Below are positions 35,240 through 45,080 of a DNA stretch of 64,000 nt, piece after piece. Source of the DNA: Oryzomonas japonica. Its GTDB lineage: Bacteria > Desulfobacterota > Desulfuromonadia > Geobacterales > Pseudopelobacteraceae. Numbering within the stretch: position 1 is the first letter of the stretch; the number at the start of each line of letters is the position of its first letter. The stretch lies in assembly GCF_008802365.1 (NCBI RefSeq), contig NZ_VZQZ01000008.1:1-64000 (forward strand), read 5' to 3'. The translations under genes were made by a program, and so were the position numbers. Under the pieces are notes generated by a model, which made no database searches, was not told the DNA's origin, and saw only the letters and a program-made list of their open reading frames with translations.

Positions 35240-36874
35240 ATGCCCATCACAGAAATTCTTGCCCGCAACGCTGCCCTGTACGGCGAAGAGATCAGCCTGG
35301 TCGAAATCAATCCCGGCATCAGAGAGATTAAAGCAAGCTGGAAGGATTATGAGCTTGTGGAAACCAATCCCGAAATGAAGTACCGGAGGGAGATTACCTG
35401 GCGCGAGTTTGACGACAAAGCCAACCGCTTGGCCAATTTTCTGCGGGAAAGAGGCTTGCAAAGAGGCCACAAGGTTGCCATTCTGCTTATGAACTGCCTT
35501 GAGTGGCTGCCGATTTATTTCGGCATCCTGAAGACCGGTGCCATTGCGGTGCCGCTCAACTACCGATATACCGAGGAAGAGATCAAATACTGCCTTGACT
35601 TGGCCGAGTGTGACATTTTGGTTTTCGGGCCGGAATTTACCGAGAGAGTCGCTGCGATCCGCGGGCAGATCCCGAAGGTAAAGATACGGCTCTTTTTGGG
35701 GCATGGTTGCCCCGCTTTTGCCGAAAGCTATTATGCGCTCACGGCGTGCTGTTCCTCCACGGCTCCGAAAGTCACACTCTCCGACGATGACGACGCGGTT
35801 ATCTATTTTTCATCCGGCACCACCGGTTTCCCAAAGGCGGTGCTTCACGCGCACCGCAGCCTGATGACATCCTGCGCCGCTGAAATGAACCACCACAAAC
35901 AGACACGCGAGGACAACTTCCTCTGTATTCCGCCGCTCTACCACACCGGAGCGAAAATGCACTGGTTCGGCAGTCTCCTGTCCGGCAGCAAAGCCGTTCT
36001 GCTGCGCGGCGTCAAGCCGGAGTGGATAATCAAAACCATATCCGAGGAGCGGATAACAGTCCTCTGGCTGCTCGTTCCGTGGGCGCAGGACATCCTGGAC
36101 GCCATCGACCGCGGGGATATAACGCCGGAGGAATACCATCTGGATCAGTGCAGGCTCATGCATATCGGCGCGCAACCGGTTCCCCCCAGCTTGATCAATC
36201 GCTGGAAAAAACATTTCCCCCATCACGATTACGACACCAATTATGGCCTGTCGGAAGCCATCGGCCCCGGCTGTGTCCATCTCGGCATCGAAAATAGCCA
36301 CAAAGTTGGCGCTATCGGGAAGGCGGGATACCAATGGGAATTGCAGATCGTGGATGCAAGCGGCCGTGAGGTGAAGCAGGGCGAAGTCGGCGAGCTTTGC
36401 GTGAAAGGCCCCGGCGTCATGAAATGCTATTACAACAACCCCGAAGCCTCTGCCGAAGTGCTCAAGGACGGGTGGCTGTACACCGGCGATATGGCGCGCA
36501 TGGATGAAGACGGCTTTGTCTATCTGGTTGATCGCAAAAAGGATGTAATCATCTGCGGTGGCGAGAACCTGTATCCCGTGCAGATCGAGAATTTTCTGCA
36601 TACGTATGACGCGGTCAAGGATGTGGCTGTAATCGGCCTTCCCGACCAGCATCTGGGTGAAATACCAGCGGCGATAATTGAGTTGAAGCCGGGCTTTTCC
36701 TGCTCTGAAGCCGAGATGGCGCAGTTCTGCGCCGGGTTGCCGCGCTACAAGCGGCCGCGCAAAATCATATTCGAAGAGATACCGCGCAATCCCACGGGAA
36801 AGATTGAAAAGCAGCGACTCCGCGAGAAGCATTTTTGCGGCAGTCTTGTGGAGGCGCAAACCGAGAACCATTGA
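35240..36874 (+). CDS. AMP-forming acyl-CoA synthetase
   Basis: Protein of 544 residues of the adenylate-forming superfamily. The P-loop motif [15 protein letters not shown] is near residue 190, YGLSEA near 335, [19 protein letters not shown] near 415-430, and the C-terminal catalytic Lys in NPTGKIEK. It activates a carboxylic acid to an acyl-AMP and then to an acyl-CoA. Chain length or aromatic preference cannot be read. AGAAGG precedes the ATG. The gene stands alone with its own promoter, and its codon choice looks somewhat less GC-biased than neighbours, a possible sign of transfer. Confidence 0.88.
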   Translation: MPITEILARNAALYGEEISLVEINPGIREIKASWKDYELVETNPEMKYRREITWREFDDKANRLANFLRERGLQRGHKVAILLMNCLEWLPIYFGILKTGAIAVPLNYRYTEEEIKYCLDLAECDILVFGPEFTERVAAIRGQIPKVKIRLFLGHGCPAFAESYYALTACCSSTAPKVTLSDDDDAVIYFSSGTTGFPKAVLHAHRSLMTSCAAEMNHHKQTREDNFLCIPPLYHTGAKMHWFGSLLSGSKAVLLRGVKPEWIIKTISEERITVLWLLVPWAQDILDAIDRGDITPEEYHLDQCRLMHIGAQPVPPSLINRWKKHFPHHDYDTNYGLSEAIGPGCVHLGIENSHKVGAIGKAGYQWELQIVDASGREVKQGEVGELCVKGPGVMKCYYNNPEASAEVLKDGWLYTGDMARMDEDGFVYLVDRKKDVIICGGENLYPVQIENFLHTYDAVKDVAVIGLPDQHLGEIPAAIIELKPGFSCSEAEMAQFCAGLPRYKRPRKIIFEEIPRNPTGKIEKQRLREKHFCGSLVEAQTENH

Positions 36875-37053
36875 CACGACAATCGGATGTGGCCCCGCAT
36901 GCCTTCTGCCGTTCCACGCGTCATGCCTTGTTTTTTGGGGGACTTTCGGGTAGCATGGCCGCCTGCCTGGTCAGAGGCGGGCGGAAGGACAAAACGCGAA
37001 GGGCTGCGAATAATACCTACTATGATCAGGCACTTCCGGGAGGATCGGGAACG

Positions 37054-37968
37054 ATGAACGACAGTATCGGGCAAGAGATCAGGGAACTGCTCAAGCTGCA
37101 CAATGCCGTGCTGCTGGCTCACAACTACATGCGCGACGAAGTCCAGGAGATAGCGGACATCACCGGAGATTCCCTGGCCCTCTCCATGGAGGCGGCCAAG
37201 ACGAAGGCGGATGTGATCGTCTTTTGCGGGGTGCACTTCATGGCCGAGTCGGCCGCCATTCTCTCCCCCGACAAAAAGGTGCTGCTGCCCCGCCCCGATG
37301 CCGGCTGTCCCATGGCCGACATGGTCACGGTGGAGGAGTTGGAGGCGCTCAAAGCCAAACACCCCGGCGTGCCGGTGGTGACCTACGTCAACTCGTCGGC
37401 CGAGATCAAGGCCCACTCCGACATCTGCTGCACCTCGGCCAATGCCTTAAGGGTGGTCAGGTCGCTTGCGGAGGACGAACTCATCTTTGTGCCGGACCGC
37501 AACCTGGGGCGCTGGGTGGCCCGGTTCGTTCCGGAAAAGCGGTTCGTCTTCTGGGAGGGATTCTGCCCGACCCACGAGCGGATGACCGTGGCGGCGGTCC
37601 AGCAAAAAAAGAGCGAACACCCCGACGCCCTGTTCATCTGCCACCCGGAAAGCGCGCCCGAGGTCTCGGCCCTGGCCGATCATGTCTGCTCCACCAGCGG
37701 CATGTACGACTACTGCCGCGCCAGTTCGGCCCGGAAGTTCATCGTCGGCACCGAGGCCGGCATCCTCTACAAGCTGCGGCTGGAGAATCCGGGCAAGGAG
37801 TTCATCCTGGCCTCGCCGGCCCTGATCTGCCCCAACATGAAGCTCACCTCCCTGGAGGACGTGCTCTACTCACTCCAGACCATGTCCCCGGTGGTCACGG
37901 TGGCGGAGGCAACCCGGCTCAAGGCCAGGCAGGCCCTGGACAGGATGCTGGCCGTACCACGGGACTGA
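37054..37968 (+). CDS. nadA: Quinolinate synthase
   Basis: Protein of 304 residues from the ATG at 37054 (GGGAGG upstream); this matches the start of the family, whereas an in-frame start 219 bp upstream would add a non-conserved extension. It condenses iminoaspartate with dihydroxyacetone phosphate to quinolinate in NAD synthesis, using a [4Fe-4S] cluster. Candidate cluster cysteines lie in [20 protein letters not shown] and [25 protein letters not shown] and the triplicated core folds are recognisable. No nadB or nadC is adjacent. Repeat R7 follows. Confidence 0.93.
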   Translation: MNDSIGQEIRELLKLHNAVLLAHNYMRDEVQEIADITGDSLALSMEAAKTKADVIVFCGVHFMAESAAILSPDKKVLLPRPDAGCPMADMVTVEELEALKAKHPGVPVVTYVNSSAEIKAHSDICCTSANALRVVRSLAEDELIFVPDRNLGRWVARFVPEKRFVFWEGFCPTHERMTVAAVQQKKSEHPDALFICHPESAPEVSALADHVCSTSGMYDYCRASSARKFIVGTEAGILYKLRLENPGKEFILASPALICPNMKLTSLEDVLYSLQTMSPVVTVAEATRLKARQALDRMLAVPRD

Positions 37969-37986
37969 GAGGTTGTTGAAAAACTA

Positions 37987-38106
37987 AGGTTGTTCAAAAA
38001 TAGTCAGATCGTCGCACCCGCAGAATGCCCTGAGGAGGCGTAGCAGCGCTACGCCGCACGAAAAGGCGTTCGAGGACGGCGGCGAGATGGCTGTTTTTCA
38101 ACAACC
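37987..38106 (+). repeat. 121-bp intergenic palindromic repeat, copy R7
   Basis: Same orientation as R1, from AGGTTGTTCAAAAATAGTC to TTTTTCAACAACC, preceded by the extra arm AGGTTGTTGAAAAACTA. It ends 3 bp before the stop codon of mlaE and lies between convergent genes. Confidence 0.9.
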
Positions 38107-38109
38107 CAC

Positions 38110-38886
38110 CTACATCAGGATTCGCGTCAGGAAGTAATCCGCCACCAGGATCAGCATGAAGGAGAGCACCACCGAACGGGTGGTGGATACGCCGATCCCC
38201 CGCGCCCCCCCCGAGGTGTTGAATCCCACGTAACAACAGATGACGGCGATGATGCCGCCGAAGACAAAGGACTTGATCAGGCCGGCGCCGATCTCCCTGA
38301 ATTTGAGCGCCAGGCGCAGGGAATCGGTGTAGGTGGCGTAGGAAATGAACAGCTTCGGGTGCAGGTGGCTGATGATGGCGCCGCCGAGCATGCCGACGCA
38401 GTCGGAATAGATAGTCAGGATCGGCACGCAGATCAGGGCCGCGATCAGGCGCGGCATGGCCAGATAGCGCACCGGGTCGATCTCCAGGGTCGTGAGGGCG
38501 TCGATCTCCTCGTAGACCTTCATGACGCCGATCTCCGCCGCCATGGCGCTGCCCGCCCTGCCCGCCACCAGGAAGCTGACCATGACCGGCCCCATTTCCC
38601 GCACCATGGAGAGGCCGACAATGCTGCCGACGATATCCTGGGTGCCGTACTTGGACAGTTCCACCCCGGTTTGCAGCGCCAGGACCATGCCGACGAAGAA
38701 GGCCATCACCGAGGCCACCGGCAGGGTTTCATAGCCGATGATGGCCACCTGGGCCAGGATGGACGGCATGTTGTGGGGCGCCTCGCGGAAGGCGAATACG
38801 GTCCGCTTGAGCAGGATCAGCACCTCGCCGACGATGCCGAACGAGTAGATCAGTTGTTTGCCGATGAATTCGAGAAATTTGGTCAT
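38110..38886 (-). CDS. mlaE: MlaE-family lipid ABC transporter permease
   Basis: Protein of 258 residues with about five or six membrane spans, the usual MlaE length. Conserved family segments include REAPHNMPSIL, GMVLALQTGVELSKYG, REMGPVMVSFLVAGRAGSAMAAE and EIDALTTLEIDPVRYL. It is the inner-membrane permease of a phospholipid trafficking complex with an MlaF ATPase and an MlaD-type MCE protein. Neither partner is adjacent; an MCE protein lies at 21642. The aromatic-proline repeat protein encoded 62 bp upstream on the same strand may be co-transcribed. Confidence 0.9.
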   Translation of the reverse strand: MTKFLEFIGKQLIYSFGIVGEVLILLKRTVFAFREAPHNMPSILAQVAIIGYETLPVASVMAFFVGMVLALQTGVELSKYGTQDIVGSIVGLSMVREMGPVMVSFLVAGRAGSAMAAEIGVMKVYEEIDALTTLEIDPVRYLAMPRLIAALICVPILTIYSDCVGMLGGAIISHLHPKLFISYATYTDSLRLALKFREIGAGLIKSFVFGGIIAVICCYVGFNTSGGARGIGVSTTRSVVLSFMLILVADYFLTRILM

Positions 38887-38948
38887 GGTTTGTCCTGAAA
38901 GAGGCCTTCTCCCGCATGGTCCGGGGTCTTTATGGTGTACAGAATACC

Positions 38949-40400
38949 CTATATCCCGAACGGTATCCAGAAGATACTCAGGGATGTCCCCCCCTTGTCC
39001 GTGGCATAGCCGAACAGTCCCTTCAGCAGTTTGAATTCGCTCCCCTCCCGGGCGGAACGGTACGAAACCAGCGGCGAGAGCTCCCAGGCGCTCTCGTTGC
39101 CCCGCTTTTCACGCCAGAAGAGGTTCCAGAGGATCGACGTCGCGCCATCGCCCTTGTCGTCCCACGTGCTGATGAAAAGCCTCCAGAGCGGTGCCAGGTT
39201 GCGCTCAACCCGGTCGTTCCAGAAGACCGGTTCCACCAGGGCGGGCATGGAGAGGGTCCGCAGGCCGTTCTCGTCCCGCTTCCAGGCGTAGAGCGGCCAG
39301 AAGGCGCTCTGGGCGCGATCTTTGCCCGCTTGGGGCCAGGATTCGTCCGAACGGTGGAATAGGAAATAGAACAGGCTGGTCTTCTCCTGGCGGAACAGGG
39401 GGGAGTCGATGGTCGATGTGCGGTAGATCGGCCACATGACCCAGCGGCTGCCCCCCTCCTTGGTCTTCGATTCGGCATAAAAGGGGATGAAGCGCTCGGT
39501 GCTGGAAGTGGCGCCCGTGGCGGTCATCCAGAAGGGCCAGAAAAAGTCCCGCTCCACGACCGTTCCCGTGCCGTCCCGCACCACGCCGCACAGGGGCCAG
39601 GGGATGTGGGTCGAACTGCGCTGCGGCGACTCTGACGAGGCATAAAACGGCAGCAGGTTGAGGTTTCTGGTCGGATTATCCGTGTCCTGGCCGAGATGCT
39701 CGTCGCTGTAGATCGGCCAGAGTGCGAACCGTTTTTCGTAAACCCCCTCCTTGTGGGACTGTCCGTACAGGGGCCAGAAGGCGAAGCCGCTTTCTTTTTC
39801 GCCTGACACGCTGTTGAAGATCGGGTAGAGCCAGTTGGTGGAGGTGGTGCCCCGCTTCACGGTGCGCCCATAGAGGGGAAACAGGACGTAATGGTACTCG
39901 TCGCGCCAGAAGCGCTCGTAGATGTCTCCGTACAGGGGGAATACGGAGGTGTAGGGGCCGTATTTGTCAGAGGTGCCGCTGATGTAGAAGGGGAACAGCA
40001 TGCTGCTGTGCCGCTCCTCATCCGTCCCGGCGCGTTCGGTGTGTTTTTGGAACAGGTGCAGCACCTGGGTGTCGGAATCGGTCTTGTCGCTGCTGGTGGA
40101 GGCCAGGGGGTAGAGGATATCGCTTTCGGCGGCTCCAGGGGTTGATTGCTTGAAAAAGAGCGGCCTGACGGCGGTCCTGGTCGTGTCGCCGCTGCGTTCC
40201 CGTTTGAAGATCGGTCCCAGGATGGAGAGGTTGCTGTAGCCGGTCGCCGGGCTGGAACGATAATCGAACAGCGGCCAGAGGGTGACGATGGTGCCCGATG
40301 GCACCGGTGGTGGTTCTGCGGGTCCGGCATTCCCCTCGCCATGGGCGAGGGGAATGCTTACAAGAAGGATCGCGAGGCAGTGCACAAACGCTTTTTTCAT
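38949..40400 (-). CDS. Secreted protein with about 15 aromatic-proline repeats
   Basis: Protein of 483 residues that I cannot place in a named family. A signal peptide is present (cleavage near AHG). The mature protein is built from ~25-35-residue units, each with a core of hydrophobic/aromatic-Pro-aromatic residues followed by Tyr: TLWPLFDY, MLFPFYIS, SVFPLYGD, VLFPLYGR, AFWPLYGQ, ALWPIYSD, NLLPFYAS, FFWPFWMT, RFIPFYAE, VMWPIYRT, AFWPLYAW. The units alternate with charged segments, as expected for beta-hairpins of a barrel or a solenoid, and the protein ends IFWIPFGI. AGGGAGTAGGA precedes the ATG. It precedes mlaE on the same strand, so an outer-membrane role is possible. Confidence 0.7.
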   Translation of the reverse strand: MKKAFVHCLAILLVSIPLAHGEGNAGPAEPPPVPSGTIVTLWPLFDYRSSPATGYSNLSILGPIFKRERSGDTTRTAVRPLFFKQSTPGAAESDILYPLASTSSDKTDSDTQVLHLFQKHTERAGTDEERHSSMLFPFYISGTSDKYGPYTSVFPLYGDIYERFWRDEYHYVLFPLYGRTVKRGTTSTNWLYPIFNSVSGEKESGFAFWPLYGQSHKEGVYEKRFALWPIYSDEHLGQDTDNPTRNLNLLPFYASSESPQRSSTHIPWPLCGVVRDGTGTVVERDFFWPFWMTATGATSSTERFIPFYAESKTKEGGSRWVMWPIYRTSTIDSPLFRQEKTSLFYFLFHRSDESWPQAGKDRAQSAFWPLYAWKRDENGLRTLSMPALVEPVFWNDRVERNLAPLWRLFISTWDDKGDGATSILWNLFWREKRGNESAWELSPLVSYRSAREGSEFKLLKGLFGYATDKGGTSLSIFWIPFGI

Positions 40401-40569
40401 TCCTACTCCCTGGGGTCATCGACGGCAGGGTCATTATTCCTTATCGGCCATGGAGAGTCAACCGCGAAAGGCCCTTGGTGCCGGGCGTTTTTACAAAACT
40501 ATTACAAACATCAAATCCGATCCCCTGTATGATGACTTCATGGATGTAGAGTCTCTTTGGAGGAGAGTT

Positions 40570-41658
40570 ATGGCGCAGTCGATGACGATAGGAAAGTACA
40601 CCGTCCCGTATCCGATTATCCAGGGGGGGATGGGGGTGCGCATCTCCGCCGGCCGTCTGGCCGGCACCGTCGCCAAGTGCGGCGGCATCGGGCTGGTTGC
40701 GGCGGCCGGTATCGGCCTGGGCAGCGGTTTTTACAACGGCAGGAATTTCTTCCAGGCCGATGCCGAGGGTTTCAAGGCAGAGATTCGCAAGGCCTATGAG
40801 ATTGCACCGGACGGGGTCATCGGCGTCAACGTCATGGTGGCTCTGTCCGATTTCGAACAACTCGTCAGGGCTGCCGTGGAAGCGGGCGCCAAGGTGATCG
40901 TCTGCGGCGCCGGACTCCCCATGAGTCTGCCGGAATTGACCGCCGAGCATCCCGATGTGGCCCTGGTGCCGATCGTATCCTCCCTGCGGGCGGCCCAGCT
41001 CATTGCCCGCAAATGGCTGAAGGCCTACAAGCGTCTGCCGGATGCGGTGGTGGTCGAAGACCCGGATACCGCTGGTGGCCACCTGGGTGAAAAGATGGAG
41101 AATATCGGCACCGGCGAGTATGACCAGTATGCCACCGTGCGTCAGGTCAAGGCTTTTTTCCGCGACGACTGCGGCGTCGAGGTCCCGGTGATCGCGGCCG
41201 GCGGCGTATGGGACCGGGCCGACGTGGAACATGCCTTGGCGGAAGGCGCCGACGGCGTACAGATGGCCAGCCGTTTTGTCTGCACCGAAGAGTGCGATGC
41301 CGATGATGCCTTTAAGCAGGCCTACCTCAACTGCACCGAGGAGGATATCGGGCTGATCATGAGTCCGGCCGGGCTGCCGGGGCGGGCCATTTTGAGTAAC
41401 AAGGACAACATCCGCCGCTATGATGTGGAGAATAATACCCCCTGCCGCATGGGGTGCCTGAAAAAATGCTCCTACAAGGAAACCGGCGAACGTTTCTGTA
41501 TCGTCTCCTCTCTTGATCGCGCCCAGCGGGGGGAGGTGGACACCGGTCTGGTCTTCTGCGGTACCAATGCCTGGAAAGCCGATCGTATCACCACCGTGCA
41601 GGAGATCTTCGACGAACTGTTCGGCGAGGCGGAAGAGGCGTTGCAGGAAGCAGCCTGA
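40570..41658 (+). CDS. Nitronate monooxygenase/FabK-like flavoprotein
   Basis: Protein of 362 residues from the ATG at 40570, chosen because GGAGGAG lies just upstream; the open frame extends 288 bp further back without a site. An FMN-binding TIM barrel is evident: PIIQGGMGVRIS at the N-terminus, the His in TAGGHLG, VIAAGGVW and GADGVQMASRF. A cysteine-rich segment near residues 297-316 (C-x3-C-x3-C, then Cys ten residues on) is typical of an anaerobe subgroup and could bind an Fe-S cluster. The substrate is unknown; nitronate oxidation itself is doubtful in an anaerobe. Confidence 0.82.
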   Translation: MAQSMTIGKYTVPYPIIQGGMGVRISAGRLAGTVAKCGGIGLVAAAGIGLGSGFYNGRNFFQADAEGFKAEIRKAYEIAPDGVIGVNVMVALSDFEQLVRAAVEAGAKVIVCGAGLPMSLPELTAEHPDVALVPIVSSLRAAQLIARKWLKAYKRLPDAVVVEDPDTAGGHLGEKMENIGTGEYDQYATVRQVKAFFRDDCGVEVPVIAAGGVWDRADVEHALAEGADGVQMASRFVCTEECDADDAFKQAYLNCTEEDIGLIMSPAGLPGRAILSNKDNIRRYDVENNTPCRMGCLKKCSYKETGERFCIVSSLDRAQRGEVDTGLVFCGTNAWKADRITTVQEIFDELFGEAEEALQEAA

Positions 41659-41770
41659 TCCTTACCCCCTGCCACACGACAGAGTACCTACCTCGGCCCG
41701 CCGGAATTTCTTCCTGCGGGCCGTTTCCGTTCCGCACCCCGCTGACCGCCCCGTCCCCTCCCGTTTTCCC

Positions 41771-41816
41771 TTGACCGTCACCAGGTCCGATGTTATATAA
41801 AGAAAAGTTGATATAA
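41771..41816 (+). promoter_or_regulatory. Promoter and palindromic operator of the ArsR-methyltransferase gene
   Basis: TTGACC (41771-41776), a 17-bp spacer and TATATA (41794-41799). The -10 box lies within an interrupted palindrome, TTATATNAA-N6-TTNATATAA (41793-41816). A dimeric repressor bound there would block the promoter, so autoregulation by the ArsR domain is likely. Confidence 0.6.
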
Positions 41817-41835
41817 TAAAATCGGTAATCGTGAT

Positions 41836-42753
41836 ATGAACCTGCTCGATACACTCAAAGCCCTTGCCGACCCTTCCCGTCTCCGTCTGGTGGCGGTGCT
41901 GCTGCACGGCGAATTTACCGTCCAGGAGCTGACCCGCATCCTGGCCATGGGGCAGTCTCGCATCTCCCGGCATTTGAAGATCCTGACCGAGGCCGGTGTG
42001 CTGACCGTCAAGCACCAGGGGACCTGGAGCTACTACCGGGTGGGCGAGTCGAGTCGTTTTTTCAACGCCATCCGCCCGGCTTTCGAGGTCGAGTTGAACG
42101 GCCTGCCCGAGCGGGGCCGCGACCTGTCCGCTGTGGCCGAGGTGCTGGAGGACCGTCGGCGGCGCAGCCAGGAGTTTTTCGACCGCCATGCCCGCCAGTG
42201 GGACGACTTGGCTGGGACGCTCCTGCCGGTTCCCGAGTATCGCCGGCACCTGCTTGAACTTGTGCCCGATGATGGTACCGTTTTAGAGATCGGCACCGGC
42301 ACCGGCGGGCTGCTGCCTGAACTGGCGGCTCGGGCGGCCAGGGTGATCGGCGTGGACCATTCCCCGGCCATGCTGGAGGAGGCCCGCCGCCGGCTGGCGC
42401 ACGACGGCACAGGCGGCATCGAGCTGCGCCTGGGTGAGATGACCCACCTCCCCCTGTCCGACGCCTCGGTGGGATGCGTGGTGGCCAACATGGTGCTGCA
42501 TCATGCCGCCAACCCGGCGGCCGTACTTGCCGAAATCAGGCGGGTGCTGGCCCCCGGCGGGGTGCTGTTGCTGGCCGATCTTGCCCGCCATGAGCGGGAA
42601 GCGGCCCGGGAACAGTTGGCCGACCAGTGGCTGGGGTTTGAGGAGGCGGAGTTGGGCTCGTGGCTTACGCAATCCGGCTTCGCCCATATCCGCTGTGAGA
42701 GGATCGAAGGAGCGCCCGGGCAGGAGGCTGTGCTGCTGGTGAGGGCATCGTGA
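41836..42753 (+). CDS. ArsR-family regulator fused to a SAM methyltransferase domain (SahR-like)
   Basis: Protein of 305 residues. Residues ~1-85 are a winged helix of the ArsR/SmtB type (LADPSRLRLVAVLLHGEFTV, ILAMGQSRISRHLKIL). No metal-binding cysteine pair is seen. Residues ~140-300 are a class I methyltransferase fold with the SAM motif VLEIGTGTGGLLPEL. ahcY, encoding SAH hydrolase, begins 84 bp downstream. Known ArsR-family SahR regulators control SAH recycling in proteobacteria by sensing SAH. Here the methyltransferase fold is a ready-made SAM/SAH pocket, so sensing rather than methylation is the simplest reading (inference). Confidence 0.85.
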   Translation: MNLLDTLKALADPSRLRLVAVLLHGEFTVQELTRILAMGQSRISRHLKILTEAGVLTVKHQGTWSYYRVGESSRFFNAIRPAFEVELNGLPERGRDLSAVAEVLEDRRRRSQEFFDRHARQWDDLAGTLLPVPEYRRHLLELVPDDGTVLEIGTGTGGLLPELAARAARVIGVDHSPAMLEEARRRLAHDGTGGIELRLGEMTHLPLSDASVGCVVANMVLHHAANPAAVLAEIRRVLAPGGVLLLADLARHEREAAREQLADQWLGFEEAELGSWLTQSGFAHIRCERIEGAPGQEAVLLVRAS

Positions 42754-42837
42754 CAATGCCGGGAAGAACATGCCGCCGGGTGGCGGTTTCAAAGAGAGAA
42801 GCACCTACAACAATACCAGATAAAGGAGAGTAAACAG

Positions 42838-44232
<1,395 letters not shown>

Positions 44233-44263
44233 TCCGGCCCGCATAACGGGGCTGGGCAGCATA

Positions 44264-44303
44264 ACGAAAGGGGGCGGCATCATGCGATGCCGCCCCCTTT
44301 CGT
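44264..44303. terminator. Bidirectional terminator between ahcY and the OmpH-like gene
   Basis: A perfect 18-bp stem from ACGAAAGGGGGCGGCATC to its complement ending CCCCCTTTCGT, around ATGC. The arms end in A/T-rich runs and it separates two convergent genes. Confidence 0.9.
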
Positions 44304-44322
44304 TTCGTGTGCCGCGGGAAGG

Positions 44323-44964
44323 CTATTTCTTTTTGGCCGTCTCGTCCATCGCCTTGATCAGGGCGTCGGTCACGTCCTGGGCGTCCACGTCGCTGCCGAC
44401 ATAGAGCAGTTGCTTTTTGATGATGATAATGGCAAAGCCGTTGGCCTTACCGTAGGCCGCGGCCGTCCGCTCGGTTTCATCGTACAGTGCCTTGGTTTCC
44501 TTTTCCTGCAGGGAGGACAACTCCTCTTCCAGTTGTCTGCCGAGCTTCTGGAACTCTTCCACCTTTTTCTGGAATTCCTTTTCCTTGGCGGTACGTTGGG
44601 CCGGGGAGAGAGAGGGGAGCTTGGCCTGGATGCTGGCGCGCAGTTTGTCCAACTGCTTCCGCTTGCCGTCGACCCTGGTCTGGAGCTTGTCTTTCTTTGC
44701 CTGAAGTTTGGCCTGAACCGCCTTGCCCCGTTCGGTTTCTTCGCCGACACGGGCCAGGTCAACGGTGCCGAGCTTGGTAGTCTGGCGGATCGGCGCGGCC
44801 TCGGAGGTTTTCTTCTCCGGCGCGGCCGCCGCGGGGGCGGTGGGGGCAGATGCTGCTGCGGCAGGCTTTGTACCGGCGGCCGGAGCCGGATCGGAAGCGG
44901 CTGCCAGGCCGGGGAGGCTTGTGACAAGGGCAGCGACGAGAAGCGTCTTCACTAGGGTGGTCAT
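44323..44964 (-). CDS. OmpH/Skp-family periplasmic chaperone
   Basis: Protein of 213 residues from the start at 44964, chosen because GGAG lies just upstream. A signal peptide (cleavage near LAAAS) is followed by an Ala/Pro/Lys-rich linker (~25-60) and an OmpH domain. The OmpH domain opens with KLGTVDLARV, continues as a long charged coiled coil (~75-150) and closes with YGKANGFAIIIIKKQLLYV. Skp proteins hold unfolded outer-membrane proteins in the periplasm. The usual neighbours bamA and lpxD are absent, so this may be a paralogue. Confidence 0.85.
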   Translation of the reverse strand: MTTLVKTLLVAALVTSLPGLAAASDPAPAAGTKPAAAASAPTAPAAAAPEKKTSEAAPIRQTTKLGTVDLARVGEETERGKAVQAKLQAKKDKLQTRVDGKRKQLDKLRASIQAKLPSLSPAQRTAKEKEFQKKVEEFQKLGRQLEEELSSLQEKETKALYDETERTAAAYGKANGFAIIIIKKQLLYVGSDVDAQDVTDALIKAMDETAKKK

Positions 44965-45080
44965 AACAACTCCATTTCGTTTGTGGGGAATGATGCTACC
45001 GCTACAGCATAAAAGGATTGGCGCCGTGAGGCAACACAATTTCCCGCAGCGGGGCGGCGCCGGGCGCGGCCTTGGGGGCT

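Noticed and set aside
41838-42100. Metal-sensing ArsR/SmtB repressor
   Set aside because: The winged helix lacks the CxC or CxxD metal motifs, is fused to a methyltransferase fold and neighbours ahcY, so SAH or SAM is the better ligand candidate.
42754-42837. SAH riboswitch before ahcY
   Set aside because: The 84-bp gap holds only a short CCGCC/GGCGG hairpin and a ribosome binding site, not the SAH aptamer pattern. Control by the upstream ArsR-type protein is more likely.
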